Assembly (NCBI GenBank): GCA_964492845.1
Contig: CAZBMZ010000034.1
Coordinates: 1-64,000 of the forward strand
Source: JADJPF01 sp964492845
GTDB taxonomy: Bacteria > Acidobacteriota > Blastocatellia > Chloracidobacteriales > JADJPF01
Length of the DNA: 64,000 bases
Reading direction: 5' to 3'
Part shown: positions 42,488 to 51,737 of the stretch, in pieces
Layout of the letters: each line of letters opens with the position of its first letter
How positions within the stretch are numbered: position 1 is the first letter of the stretch
The notes under the pieces: model-generated
The model's database searches: none
What the model saw: only the letters and a program-made list of their open reading frames with translations
What the model was told of the DNA's origin: nothing
Position numbers and translations under genes: made by a program

Positions 42488-45400
42488 TTAAATGCCAAAT
42501 CTATACTTAAACTCTTTTTTAAGACAATCATACTCTGTATTAAGTTCTGTAACAAATTTTTGGCTGTTAGCAATATCTTCTGCTTTTTCTAATATATTAC
42601 ACAAACTAGCCATTTTTACTGCGCCAACATTACCACAAGCACTTTTTAGTTTATGAGCTTCTTTTTTTAAGTTAGCAATATCATTATTTTGAAGCAGAGT
42701 GTTAATAACTACTAAACTTTCATTAGTAGTTTTAAGAAATAATTTTATAATTCTACTAAAAAACGCTGTATCTTCTTGAGAAACAGCCGCTAGTTGTACA
42801 AACATATTTAAGTCTAAAGTAACTAGCTCATTGTTATCTATGTTTTCTTCTGGAAGCTGTTTTTTTTCTTCTTCAACTATTGGAAGCTTAAAATCATTTA
42901 GTAGCCATTTGCTTAAAACATCTACTATTTGTTTTGGGTTAAAGGGTTTAGTAACAACTTCATCCATACCTACAGCTAAACAGCGCATTCTATCTTCTGG
43001 CATAACTCCTGCGGTTAAAGCTATTACTGGAGTACGCTTAGCATATTTCCCATTTCTTTCTTCATTTCTGATAATAGTAGTAGTCTCAAAGCCGTCCATA
43101 ATAGGCATTTGACAATCCATAAAAATCAAATCATAAGTATGTATTAATAATTTTCCTAGAGCTTTTAATCCATTACTTGCAACATCAACACTACAACCAA
43201 GTTTATTAAGTATTGAAACTGCTACGGACTGATTAACTAAATTATCTTCTACAAGTAAAATTTTAGCTTGAAAGTCACTGCCCAAAATATAAGTTGCTTC
43301 TTCGATTTGTGGATATTCTGTAAATTTCTTTTTAAGTGAAGAACGCAGTACAAACCGCAAACAATCATAAAACTGCATTTGAGTAATAGGTTTGTAAAGA
43401 TAAGCTTCAATATCTATGTTTCCAATATCCTTTTTTAGGCTACTTGATAGCGCGGATGAAAGCATTATCAACTTTAAGTTTGCAATAGAAGGATCTGATT
43501 TAATTACTCTTGCTAGATCCACCCCTGAAAGATCTGGAAGTTTTGTATCAATTATTGCTACTTCATAAGGATCTGCCTGTTTAAGTGCCTGGCGTATTAA
43601 CTGCAACGCATTAGCACCATTAGCAATATACTCTATTCTTAACTTCCAATCTATTGCTTGTTTTTCTATCATTTCCCAATGTAGCCTATTACTACTAATT
43701 ATAAGCAAACGTAAGTCTTGTAGAAATATCTTAAAGGCTTTATCTGCTTCACTTTGACTAATAAATTGTTGTTTAGTCAATTTAGTTGTAAACCAAAAAG
43801 TGCTACCTTCTCTTAATTGGCTACTAACACCAATTTTACCTCCCATAATTTCAACTAATTGTTTACAGATAGCTAGCCCTAAACCTGTACCACCATATTC
43901 CCGAGTTGTTGAGCTATCAGCTTGAACAAATGGATGAAATAAATTATTACAAACCTCTTTTGTAATCCCTATTCCTGTATCAATAACTTCAAAGTGCAAT
44001 GTTACTTCTTCCACTTTTATTTCACCAACACTTACTTTTATTATTATTCCTCCACGCTCGGTAAACTTAACTGCATTTCCAACTAAATTCATCAAAATCT
44101 GTCTTAGTCGGTTTGTATCGCCTACTAAATCAGTAATAACATCTGGAGCTATTTGGTAATTAATATTAATGCCTTTACTAATAACTTTACTGGTAAATAT
44201 TTTTATAACTTCTTCTAGTAAAACTTCTAAATTAAAACTACTTTCTTCTAGTTCTAATTTACCTGCTTCTATTTTTGATAAGTCCAATATATTGTTGACT
44301 ATAGTTATTAAAGCATCCCCACAGCTATTAATTGCCTTCAGGTATTCATACTGGCTTTCTGTTAATTCTGTATCCATTAAAAGATACGCCATACCAATAA
44401 TCCCATTTAGTGGGGTACGGATCTCATGGCTCATATTTGCTAAAAATTGAGATTTTAACTGAGCAGATTCTAGGGCATTATCTCGAGCTATTTTTAATAA
44501 TTCTTCTGTTTGTTTAAGTTCTGTAATATCTTTTGCTAAAACTAGTCTTGCTTTTTTTCCTTCAAAAATTACTTCATCCGACCTAACTTCTACATCAAAA
44601 ATAGTTCCATCTTTCTTACAGTGTTTCCAATACCAAACATTACTTTCTGGCTTCTTTTCTTCTTCAACATAGCTAATAAATCTAGCTATTTCTTCTATAG
44701 GTCTGATGTCTTTAACCGTTAATTTATCAAATTCCTCTCTTGTATAACCATAATGTTCTATAGCTGCTTTATTTACAGCTAAAAAAGTTAAATTTTCTGT
44801 ATCATAAACCCAAGAAGGACAAGGATTATTCTCAAATAATACTCTATATTGTTTTTCACGATTACGTAGATTATTTTCTATATTTTTACGATCTGTTATA
44901 TCTTCAATAGTCCCATCATAGTAAAGAATTTCTCCACTTGATGATTTAATAATTTTTGCATTTTCTCGAATAAATTTTTTCTCTCCAATACGTGTTGTCC
45001 ACTCTGATTCTAATCCTATAATTTGCCCTTTTATTTCTAATTCTTCTTTAAATTTCTTTCTTGAATAATTTGCATCTATACCTTCTATTTCTAAATTACG
45101 TTCAATTAATTCTTCTAAAGATTCACAGTCTAACATTTGAATTACTACAGGATTAGCATCAGTAATTTTTCCATCTGGAGTAGTTCTATAAATTCCTATT
45201 GGGGCAGTATTAAACAATTCTCTATAACGTCTTTCACTGTCTTTTAATGCTTCTTCAATACGTTTTCTTTCTGTTATATCACGAGCTATACCATATACAG
45301 ATACAGGTTTTTTATTTTCCCATTCTAACCAGGAATTAACTTCAAAAATTACTTTATTACCATTTTTTCCTATTAATTCCAGTTCATGGGCTGAAACATT

Positions 45401-46717
45401 TTCTCCTTTTAATCTACGTCCTATTCTTTCTTTTATTCTTTCTAATATGCTTGCTTCTAGCACTTGGCTAATATTCATTTCTAGCATTTCTTCGCGGCTA
45501 TAACCAAGTAGAGTTTCTGCTTGAGAGTTAATAGAAGTAAAATTACCTTCTAAATCATGGCTATAAATTATATCTGTTGCCTTTTCAAAAAGATCTCTAT
45601 AGCGGCTTTCACTACGAATTAAAGCAAGCTCTACTTTCTTATGATCCGTAATATCAAACATTACACCACTAATTTTTGCTACCTGCCCTTTTTCTTTTAG
45701 CACTGTCATTATGTTTCTTAGCCAAACAATATTGCCATTTTTAGCAATCATTCGATATTCAATTTCTTGATCTTGCCCCACATTTGTTGCTTGTCTCCAA
45801 AATTCTTTTATTTTCTTCTTATCATCTGAGTAAATATATTTTTCTCTAAAATCTTTTTCTTCTAACCATTCAGTAGTTTGATATCCTAAAAGCTCTTCAG
45901 CTTTTTTACTAATAAAGGTAAATTCTAGTGTATCAGCATCTACTTCCCAAACTATTCCATTAATTGAGTTTAAGAGTATTTGTAAATCTTCTTGAGAGCT
46001 TTTAAGCCTTTTTAGAGTGTCTAAGAGTTTTAAGTTACTTGTTTCTTTTTCTTCTAACACTTGCTCTAGTTCTATTTCCCTTGAATAACATTTTAGGCTT
46101 AACGCCTCGAACTTTTTTAAAGCATGCATTCTAGTTTGAAAAACCAAAAAAGAAAGAATTGTTGCTGAACCTATCACAGGAGCATAATATAACCAATCAT
46201 TTTGTGGTGTAATTAACATTAATATTAACCAACCACTTAAAATCAAAACTATAACTGTTAAAAACCATCTTAATGATAAAATAAAACAGCCTATAGCAAG
46301 AATAATTAATGATAATCCTATTGTTTCTTTACTAGAAGAATATAAATAAAAAGATGTAAAACTATAAGATGCTGCTAAAAAAGCTAGTAAAGCTCCTATA
46401 GAATTTGCTTCATTAGAGGAAATAAAAGCTTTGCGTACAGCTATATTTACCAGTAAACAAGCTATCGCAATAGCAGTAGCCGTAATTGTTAAAATTAAAG
46501 AAACACTTTGAGGTAAGATAAAAATATTAAATATAGCAATAATAAAATAGAGTGTAGCAATACCTGAAGAAACAAAATTTAAGCCATTATAAACTGTCTC
46601 TGCTAATGCTCCCTTTAATTCTTGATTAGGTATTTCATCCTGGGGATTATCTAAAAAGGAATCGCTAGATAAAAAGGCAGGTTGTTTTGGTTTTAATAAA
46701 TGTTTAATTTTTTCCAT
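42488..46717 (-). CDS. Hybrid sensor histidine kinase with four PAS, two REC and an Hpt domain
   Basis: A 1409-residue protein. A six-helix-like membrane region (about 45-195) is followed by a coiled coil. Four PAS domains lie at about 245-360, 370-490, 495-615 and 620-740, each ending in the D-I-T-D/E-R-K pattern. HisKA has M-S-H-E-I-R-T-P-L-N-G (about 790). HATPase has N-A-V-K-F-T, D-T-G-I-G-I and G-T-G-L-G-L-A. A first receiver (about 1010-1125) is divergent but keeps I-I-D-T-K-L-P; the second (about 1145-1265) has V-E-D-N, M-D-C-Q-M-P and T-K-P-F. Hpt lies at about 1300-1400 with A-H-K-L-K-S-A. This is a BarA/RpfC-like multistep phosphorelay; the final DNA-binding partner is not adjacent. 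Confidence 0.95.
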   Translation of the reverse strand: MEKIKHLLKPKQPAFLSSDSFLDNPQDEIPNQELKGALAETVYNGLNFVSSGIATLYFIIAIFNIFILPQSVSLILTITATAIAIACLLVNIAVRKAFISSNEANSIGALLAFLAASYSFTSFYLYSSSKETIGLSLIILAIGCFILSLRWFLTVIVLILSGWLILMLITPQNDWLYYAPVIGSATILSFLVFQTRMHALKKFEALSLKCYSREIELEQVLEEKETSNLKLLDTLKRLKSSQEDLQILLNSINGIVWEVDADTLEFTFISKKAEELLGYQTTEWLEEKDFREKYIYSDDKKKIKEFWRQATNVGQDQEIEYRMIAKNGNIVWLRNIMTVLKEKGQVAKISGVMFDITDHKKVELALIRSESRYRDLFEKATDIIYSHDLEGNFTSINSQAETLLGYSREEMLEMNISQVLEASILERIKERIGRRLKGENVSAHELELIGKNGNKVIFEVNSWLEWENKKPVSVYGIARDITERKRIEEALKDSERRYRELFNTAPIGIYRTTPDGKITDANPVVIQMLDCESLEELIERNLEIEGIDANYSRKKFKEELEIKGQIIGLESEWTTRIGEKKFIRENAKIIKSSSGEILYYDGTIEDITDRKNIENNLRNREKQYRVLFENNPCPSWVYDTENLTFLAVNKAAIEHYGYTREEFDKLTVKDIRPIEEIARFISYVEEEKKPESNVWYWKHCKKDGTIFDVEVRSDEVIFEGKKARLVLAKDITELKQTEELLKIARDNALESAQLKSQFLANMSHEIRTPLNGIIGMAYLLMDTELTESQYEYLKAINSCGDALITIVNNILDLSKIEAGKLELEESSFNLEVLLEEVIKIFTSKVISKGININYQIAPDVITDLVGDTNRLRQILMNLVGNAVKFTERGGIIIKVSVGEIKVEEVTLHFEVIDTGIGITKEVCNNLFHPFVQADSSTTREYGGTGLGLAICKQLVEIMGGKIGVSSQLREGSTFWFTTKLTKQQFISQSEADKAFKIFLQDLRLLIISSNRLHWEMIEKQAIDWKLRIEYIANGANALQLIRQALKQADPYEVAIIDTKLPDLSGVDLARVIKSDPSIANLKLIMLSSALSSSLKKDIGNIDIEAYLYKPITQMQFYDCLRFVLRSSLKKKFTEYPQIEEATYILGSDFQAKILLVEDNLVNQSVAVSILNKLGCSVDVASNGLKALGKLLIHTYDLIFMDCQMPIMDGFETTTIIRNEERNGKYAKRTPVIALTAGVMPEDRMRCLAVGMDEVVTKPFNPKQIVDVLSKWLLNDFKLPIVEEEKKQLPEENIDNNELVTLDLNMFVQLAAVSQEDTAFFSRIIKLFLKTTNESLVVINTLLQNNDIANLKKEAHKLKSACGNVGAVKMASLCNILEKAEDIANSQKFVTELNTEYDCLKKEFKYRFGI

Positions 46718-47022
46718 GCAAGTATTATTAATAAAGTATTTCTAATTTTAGTAGTATCTATGTCTATGCTTAGCTATAATAGCTAAAATAATAAAATATT
46801 CTGTAATTAATAGTATAAATTAGAAAAATAGGAAATAGTAATTTATTATTACCTAGTACATTACACGTGATTTATATAATATTTATGTAAAATTTAATTA
46901 AAAGATTAGGCATATTATCTTAATTAGTGTATATTTTGCTGGGAAGTTCTTTCACAAAATTTTACTTGCATTTATACCGAGTTTGGACCATTTTTTGTGA
47001 AAGAACTATCTTAACAAATTCT
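46718..47022. other. Intergenic interval holding a 15-bp inverted repeat
   Basis: A 305-base, strongly A/T-rich interval upstream of the hybrid kinase and downstream of the gapped P-loop gene, both on the minus strand. It holds no ORF of note and no RNA gene that I recognise. Its only structure is the inverted repeat at 46946-47008, listed separately. Confidence 0.6.
46946..47008. repeat. 15-bp perfect inverted repeat with 33-base interior
   Basis: AGTTCTTTCACAAAA (46946-46960) is the exact reverse complement of TTTTGTGAAAGAACT (46994-47008). The long interior makes a simple terminator less likely, though its position 15 bases after the stop of the P-loop gene fits a 3' hairpin. It also resembles the terminal repeats of a tiny non-autonomous element (63 bases). 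No flanking direct repeat was found. Confidence 0.5.
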
Positions 47023-47689
47023 TTATTTATTAAGACGTTTTTTAATAAATTCTATTACTTCTTGACTAATAAATTCTTGTTCAGGCTGCACTAAAAACCA
47101 AGCTTTCCTTAATTCCATTAGGTTTTTTAATGAAATGTTTTGCCAATTAATTGCTACTTTCCCTATATCTATTTTTTGGTCAAATTTATTTACTACAATA
47201 TAAGCATCTGCTAGGTCTAAAAACTCCTGTGCAGAAACCTTAAAGTCTTCTTTTGTGGGATCTAAAACCTGTAAATACAAATCTGGCACAATAAATTTAC
47301 GTAAGCTATTACTTTCAATAATTACATAGTTATCTGTCGCAATCTCTGCTTTTAATTTACTAAGAGCATTGACTAATTCACCTTGTCTAGTACGTAGCCA
47401 AAGAGCGCGTTTTGCACCTGCAAGCAGAAATCTTGGTGTATCGGCTCGCATACTTTTTTCTGTTTCTTCTGNNNNNNNNNNNNNNNNNNNNNNNNNNNNN
47501 NNTAAGTAAAAACTCATGCTCAGGAACTTCACAACCGCAATCTTTACCGTTACTTGCACAGATTTTATGGCCTGTTTGAGTGATTTTTATTGCCGTCCAA
47601 TTAAGTTCTACTAAAGCTTTAATAATTCCTGCAACAACAGAAGTTTTACCAATATTACGGCTATGTCCACCAACTAAAATAAGTTTCAT
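47023..47689 (-). CDS. P-loop NTPase (MobB/CobQ-like), broken by an assembly gap
   Basis: The gene begins M-K-L-I-L-V-G-G-H-S-R-N-I-G-K-T-S-V-V at 47689, where G-x-x-x-x-x-G-K-T-S is a Walker A motif. It continues with K-I-T-Q-T-G-H and four Cys (I-C-A, D-C-G-C) to the 31-N run at 47472-47502. The rest, in another frame, has A-D-A-Y-I-V-V-N-K-F-D (an N-K-x-D-like guanine-binding motif) and ends at 47023. The two halves fit one protein of about 220 residues only if the true gap is one base shorter or two longer than drawn. The resemblance is to MobB/dethiobiotin-synthetase-like P-loop proteins; the exact function is unknown. Confidence 0.7.
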
Positions 47690-47704
47690 AAGTAACCAAG
47701 TAGA

Positions 47705-47743
47705 AAAACTAGGGAATCAAAATATATTTAACTCCCTAGTTTT
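47705..47743 (-). terminator. Intrinsic terminator after the aldehyde dehydrogenase gene
   Basis: AAAACTAGGGA (47705-47715) pairs with TCCCTAGTTTT (47733-47743). On the minus strand the second arm runs into TTTTTCTA. It starts 26 bases after the aldehyde dehydrogenase stop and lies just upstream of the P-loop gene. Confidence 0.75.
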
Positions 47744-47768
47744 CAAATAGTTAAGTTTTTAATTTTAT

Positions 47769-49268
47769 CTACATTTTTACACAAACAGATTTTGTTTCAG
47801 TATAAAGTTCTAATGCTTCTTTACCCATTTCACGGCCCCAACCCGATTGTTTATAGCCTCCAAATGGCATTGCAGCATCAAAAATGTTATAGCAATTAAT
47901 CCAAACAGTACCAGCACGAAGTTTAGACGCTAGGCTATGAGCTTTGCTAACATCACTAGTCCAAATTCCTGCCGCAAGTCCATAAACCGTATCATTAGCA
48001 GCAGGAGCAATATCATCTGATTGCTTAAATGGCATTGCAGTAACTACTGGGCCAAAGATTTCTTCTTGTACCACTTTCATATTTTGGTCTACATTTGTTA
48101 GAACAGTTGGTTTAACAAAATAGCCTTGTTCACCTAGTTTTTGTCCACCTGCAAGGGCTGTTGCTCCAGAACTTAAACCCGACTCCATATAAGAACAAAC
48201 CCGACTTAATTGCTCATCTGAAACCAGTGGCCCCATTTGTGTATCAGGATCAAAACCTGGGCCAACCTTAATATTATTTGCTATGTCTGCTACACCACTT
48301 ACTACTTTATCAAATACACTTTCTTCAATATAAAGGCGTGAACCAGCACAACAACATTGTCCATGATTAAAGAAAATTGCACTAGCAGCACCTTGTATTG
48401 CTAAATCCAGGTCTGCATCCTTAAAAACAATATTAGGAGATTTTCCACCTAATTCTAAAGTAACTTTCTTTAAGTTACCTGCCGCAGCTTGTAAGATTAA
48501 TTTTCCAACTTCTGTTGAACCAGTAAAAGCAACCTTGTCAACATCTGGATGTGCTGCTAGTGCTGCTCCAGCAGTTTCACCATATCCAGCAACAACATTT
48601 ACTACACCTTCTGGAAAACCTGCTTCTTGAATTAATTCTGCTAGTCTTAATGCTGTTAGCGGGGTTTGTTCTGCTGGTTTTAATACTACAGTACAGCCTG
48701 TTGCAAGTGCTGGGCCTAATTTCCAAGCAGCCATTAATAGAGGGAAGTTCCAAGGAATAATTTGACCAACTACACCAACAGGTTCACGCATAGTATAGGC
48801 TAAATACTTAGTACCAGGAGTATAGGGAACAGAAATCGGTATTGTAGTACCTTCAACCTTAGTTGCCCAACCTGCCATATAGCGAAATAGGTCTACTGCT
48901 AATGGTACATCTGCGCCTCGTGCAATAGTAAGTGGTTTACCATTATCTAATGATTCCAATTGAGCAAATTCTTCAATGTGTTTTTCTAAAAGATCCGCCA
49001 ACCGCCAAATCATTTTTCCACGTTCAGAAGGAGTTACCCTAGACCAAGGGCCTTCTTCAAAAGCCTTGCGAGCAGCTTTTACAGCTAAATCTATGTCCTC
49101 TTTGCGACCTTCTGCCACTTGTGCCATTACTTGTCCTGTTGCAGGATTATAAACAGGAAAAGTTGCCCCATTGATTGCTTCCACCCAATCTTTACCAATT
49201 AACATTTTTACCGGTTTAGCAATAAAATTGCTAACGCCTTGCTCCATTTTGACAGCAGCACTACTCAT
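47769..49268 (-). CDS. NAD(P)-dependent aldehyde dehydrogenase
   Basis: A 499-residue enzyme oxidising aldehydes to carboxylates. Motifs are I-I-P-W-N-F-P (with the catalytic Asn), F-T-G-S-T-E-V-G (cofactor loop), V-T-L-E-L-G-G-K-S-P-N (with the catalytic Glu) and F-F-N-H-G-Q-C-C-C-A-G-S-R (with the nucleophilic Cys). E-E-I-F-G-P-V and P-F-G-G-Y-K-Q-S-G-W-G-R-E lie near the C-terminus. The length and the G-Q-C-C-C-A-G-S-R block match the ALDH1/2-like class, which favours retinal-, aliphatic- or acetaldehyde-type substrates. AAAGGAAA Shine-Dalgarno. It is 120 bases downstream of the RluA-type gene and has its own terminator, so it may be independently transcribed. Confidence 0.95.
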   Translation of the reverse strand: MSSAAVKMEQGVSNFIAKPVKMLIGKDWVEAINGATFPVYNPATGQVMAQVAEGRKEDIDLAVKAARKAFEEGPWSRVTPSERGKMIWRLADLLEKHIEEFAQLESLDNGKPLTIARGADVPLAVDLFRYMAGWATKVEGTTIPISVPYTPGTKYLAYTMREPVGVVGQIIPWNFPLLMAAWKLGPALATGCTVVLKPAEQTPLTALRLAELIQEAGFPEGVVNVVAGYGETAGAALAAHPDVDKVAFTGSTEVGKLILQAAAGNLKKVTLELGGKSPNIVFKDADLDLAIQGAASAIFFNHGQCCCAGSRLYIEESVFDKVVSGVADIANNIKVGPGFDPDTQMGPLVSDEQLSRVCSYMESGLSSGATALAGGQKLGEQGYFVKPTVLTNVDQNMKVVQEEIFGPVVTAMPFKQSDDIAPAANDTVYGLAAGIWTSDVSKAHSLASKLRAGTVWINCYNIFDAAMPFGGYKQSGWGREMGKEALELYTETKSVCVKM

Positions 49269-49388
49269 AAAAGTATTTTCCTTTCCTTCAATATGTAATA
49301 TTTAGTTTTACGGGATGTTTTAAGAATAATTACCTGTATTAGCTAAGAAATAAAGCTATTTCCGCAAAGATTTTGCCTTTGCAAACAG

Positions 49389-50033
49389 CTACTTAATTTT
49401 ATTAATAATTCTATTAAATAACTCTGGTATTGGAGCAACGATTGTTATTTTTTGATTGTTAGGGTCAAGAAATGTTATTTTTTCCGAATGAAGCATTAAA
49501 CGAGGATATTTTGTAGCTTGTGTTTTATCTCCATATTGTAAATCTCCTACAATTGGATGACCAAGGCTATAAAGATGCACCCGGATTTGATGACGACGAC
49601 CTGTTTTTGGATAAATATCTACTAAAGTATATTGTTTATAGCGTTTTTTTACCTGACAAATGGTTAAACTTTTCTTTCCTTGACGAAAATCTACTGCCAT
49701 TCGCCCCGAACCATATTCCCTAATAGGTTTATCTATAATTTCTTCATCAGACTTTATAACTCCATAAACTAAAGCCAAATATTGCTTTGTAACTTCACCT
49801 TTAAAAAACAAATCATTTAAGTATTTATGACTAGCAGCAGTTTTAGCAAAAACCATTACACCGCTAACTTGTTTATCTAATCTATGGACAACATAAAGTT
49901 TTTGCCCTGCTATTTCTTCAACCATTTTTAGCAGCACAACTTCATTTGGTTCATTTCGTCCAGCAATAGAATTAACATCTATTGGCTTATTAACAGCAAT
50001 AAAATTTTCATCTTGAAATAGGATTTCTACCAT
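49389..50033 (-). CDS. RluA-family RNA pseudouridine synthase
   Basis: A 214-residue enzyme converting uridine to pseudouridine in RNA. Catalytic motif H-R-L-D-K-Q-V-S-G with Asp53; further family motifs are Y-L-A-L-V-Y-G and K-T-G-R-R-H-Q-I-R-V-H-L, and P-I-V-G-D-L-Q-Y-G. There is no N-terminal S4 domain, so it is the short RluA/YqcB/TruC-like type. It starts 8 bases after the HerA-type gene, at the end of a compact run behind dnaK. The RNA target (tRNA or rRNA) is not determined. Confidence 0.93.
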   Translation of the reverse strand: MVEILFQDENFIAVNKPIDVNSIAGRNEPNEVVLLKMVEEIAGQKLYVVHRLDKQVSGVMVFAKTAASHKYLNDLFFKGEVTKQYLALVYGVIKSDEEIIDKPIREYGSGRMAVDFRQGKKSLTICQVKKRYKQYTLVDIYPKTGRRHQIRVHLYSLGHPIVGDLQYGDKTQATKYPRLMLHSEKITFLDPNNQKITIVAPIPELFNRIINKIK

Positions 50034-50041
50034 TGTATTTT

Positions 50042-51706
50042 CTATATATCTATTCCGCCTATTTGCTCTCTAGGCTTTCCACCAGATTTAAGAAGTGATG
50101 AGCGTTCTTGTTGAATCGCTTGTTGTTTAGTGTTGCTATGCCAGTTTAACCATTCGCTAGGAGCATCAAAAGTCTGACCTCCATGAGTGGTTAATCTTTT
50201 TCTAACCTGACACATTACCGGAGTATTTACCCCTACACCAGTTACAATTACTTGTCCTTTAGTCAATGCTGGTAATTCTTCTAGCATTTTGCGTCCAACA
50301 TTTTCCACTGTTGAAGCAATTGTATTTTGGTCAATTGGGTTAACAATTCTCATAATAAATTGTGTTTGACATTGACTTAAAACATCTTGGTCAAGTTTTC
50401 CAGGACGTTGAGTAATTAAACCTATCCCAATTCCAAATTTACGACCTTCAGAAAGAATCTGTTTTAACACATTAGTAGATACTACAGTAGTATTAGCAGG
50501 GGCAAATCTATGAGCTTCTTCAAGCAATACAAAAACAGGAAAAGTTAGTTGATCATCAACGTTTGGACTAATATTTTTCTGATTTACCCAAGCTACACGA
50601 GCATCATTTATTCTACGTAGCAGTGTGCCTACGACTACTTGTTGTTCTTGCTGATCTATTTCATTAAGCTGTAATACCGTACATTGACCAGGAGAGAAAA
50701 GGTCTGTTAGTGTATTATGTTCAACATTTGAAAAGATTTTACTCTGACCAAAACGAAAATCTAGCTTCCATAAAATCGCTTCAATAGTTCCAACATTTGA
50801 ACTGCCACCACGCGAATTTCCTTCGTCGTCATCAAATTTCATAGCTAAGATTGCATCATAAAGATCTTGATAGCCATAAATCTGATTTTTACCAAATTTT
50901 CTTTCTACCTCATAAAATCCTCGGTTTAGATAGTAATTTTGCTTATCTGTTAATTCTGGCAATAAATAGCGTACATCTGCTAGTTTAAGAGTGTTAAAGC
51001 GCACTCTTACTTTATCAGGTAGAAAAATCTTTACTTGAGGCTTATAGCCCTGTTGTTGAAATTCTGGTAAAGCTTCAATCTCTCTTAAAGTGCTATATTC
51101 ACCATGTGGGTCAACAATTAAAATTGCTGCTCGGTTATTAGGTTTTAATAATTCTTCAATTAAAACACTTGCTGTATAGCTTTTGCCTGCACCCGTGCTA
51201 GCTAAAACGGCTAAATGTGTGGCTACAACATCTTTTACCGAAAGCACTACAGGCACTGCACCTAGCGGACGAGTCAATAGACTCCCTAAATGAGCAGCCC
51301 CTAAATCGCCTACTTTATAAGGACTAAGTATTTTTGTTAGAGTTTCATTAGAAGCAACATAAACAGGCTGTCCGGGACGCGGTGGAATACGAGGATTAAC
51401 AAAATCTCCTATGTTTTCATCATAATAGCCAATTGTTGAAACCATCACTTGATAAAGTTCTGCACTTGTTTCTAGCCCAATTAACTCCGCTACTTGTTGT
51501 GGTGGGGTGTTAGGGTCAGCTAAAAAATCATCTGGTAAGCTACGAACTAGTTCACGATTTGTAATATTACCAATAATAGATTGCCCCTCTATTTGGTAAT
51601 AAACAAATTCTCCTATTCGTGTTTGGTCATTGTCAGTAGTTATAAAAAGATATTCCTGTGGTTTTTCCCCTGGGCCTTTTACTGTACCAACTAAAAAATC
51701 TGTCAT
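50042..51706 (-). CDS. HerA-type ATP-binding protein (DUF87 / FtsK-HerA superfamily)
   Basis: A 554-residue DNA-translocase-like ATPase. An N-terminal HAS-barrel-like region (about 1-95), then the core with Walker A S-T-G-A-G-K-S-Y-T (about 170), D-P-H-G-E-Y, Walker B V-F-V-L-L-E-E-A-H-R-F (about 400), G-R-K-F-G-I-G-I-G-L-I-T-Q-R-P and a late Q-x-x-x-R-I-V-N-P-I-D. All match HerA hexamers. HerA normally works with the nuclease NurA in DNA end processing, or with other nucleases in defence; no NurA or nuclease is adjacent. Here it sits between an ABC-2 exporter and an RluA gene with 31- and 8-base gaps. Confidence 0.92.
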   Translation of the reverse strand: MTDFLVGTVKGPGEKPQEYLFITTDNDQTRIGEFVYYQIEGQSIIGNITNRELVRSLPDDFLADPNTPPQQVAELIGLETSAELYQVMVSTIGYYDENIGDFVNPRIPPRPGQPVYVASNETLTKILSPYKVGDLGAAHLGSLLTRPLGAVPVVLSVKDVVATHLAVLASTGAGKSYTASVLIEELLKPNNRAAILIVDPHGEYSTLREIEALPEFQQQGYKPQVKIFLPDKVRVRFNTLKLADVRYLLPELTDKQNYYLNRGFYEVERKFGKNQIYGYQDLYDAILAMKFDDDEGNSRGGSSNVGTIEAILWKLDFRFGQSKIFSNVEHNTLTDLFSPGQCTVLQLNEIDQQEQQVVVGTLLRRINDARVAWVNQKNISPNVDDQLTFPVFVLLEEAHRFAPANTTVVSTNVLKQILSEGRKFGIGIGLITQRPGKLDQDVLSQCQTQFIMRIVNPIDQNTIASTVENVGRKMLEELPALTKGQVIVTGVGVNTPVMCQVRKRLTTHGGQTFDAPSEWLNWHSNTKQQAIQQERSSLLKSGGKPREQIGGIDI

Positions 51707-51737
51707 AGTAGTTTATAAGTCTTTAATAAAGAATATT

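Noticed and set aside
47023..47689. Two separate overlapping genes around the N-run
   Set aside because: Motif order (Walker A first, N-K-x-D later) and continuous coding character show one gene whose frame is disturbed by an incorrect gap length.
49364..49382. GCAAAG / CTTTGC hairpin after the RluA-type gene
   Set aside because: A 6-bp stem without a U-tract is too weak to list as a terminator, though it lies in the right place.
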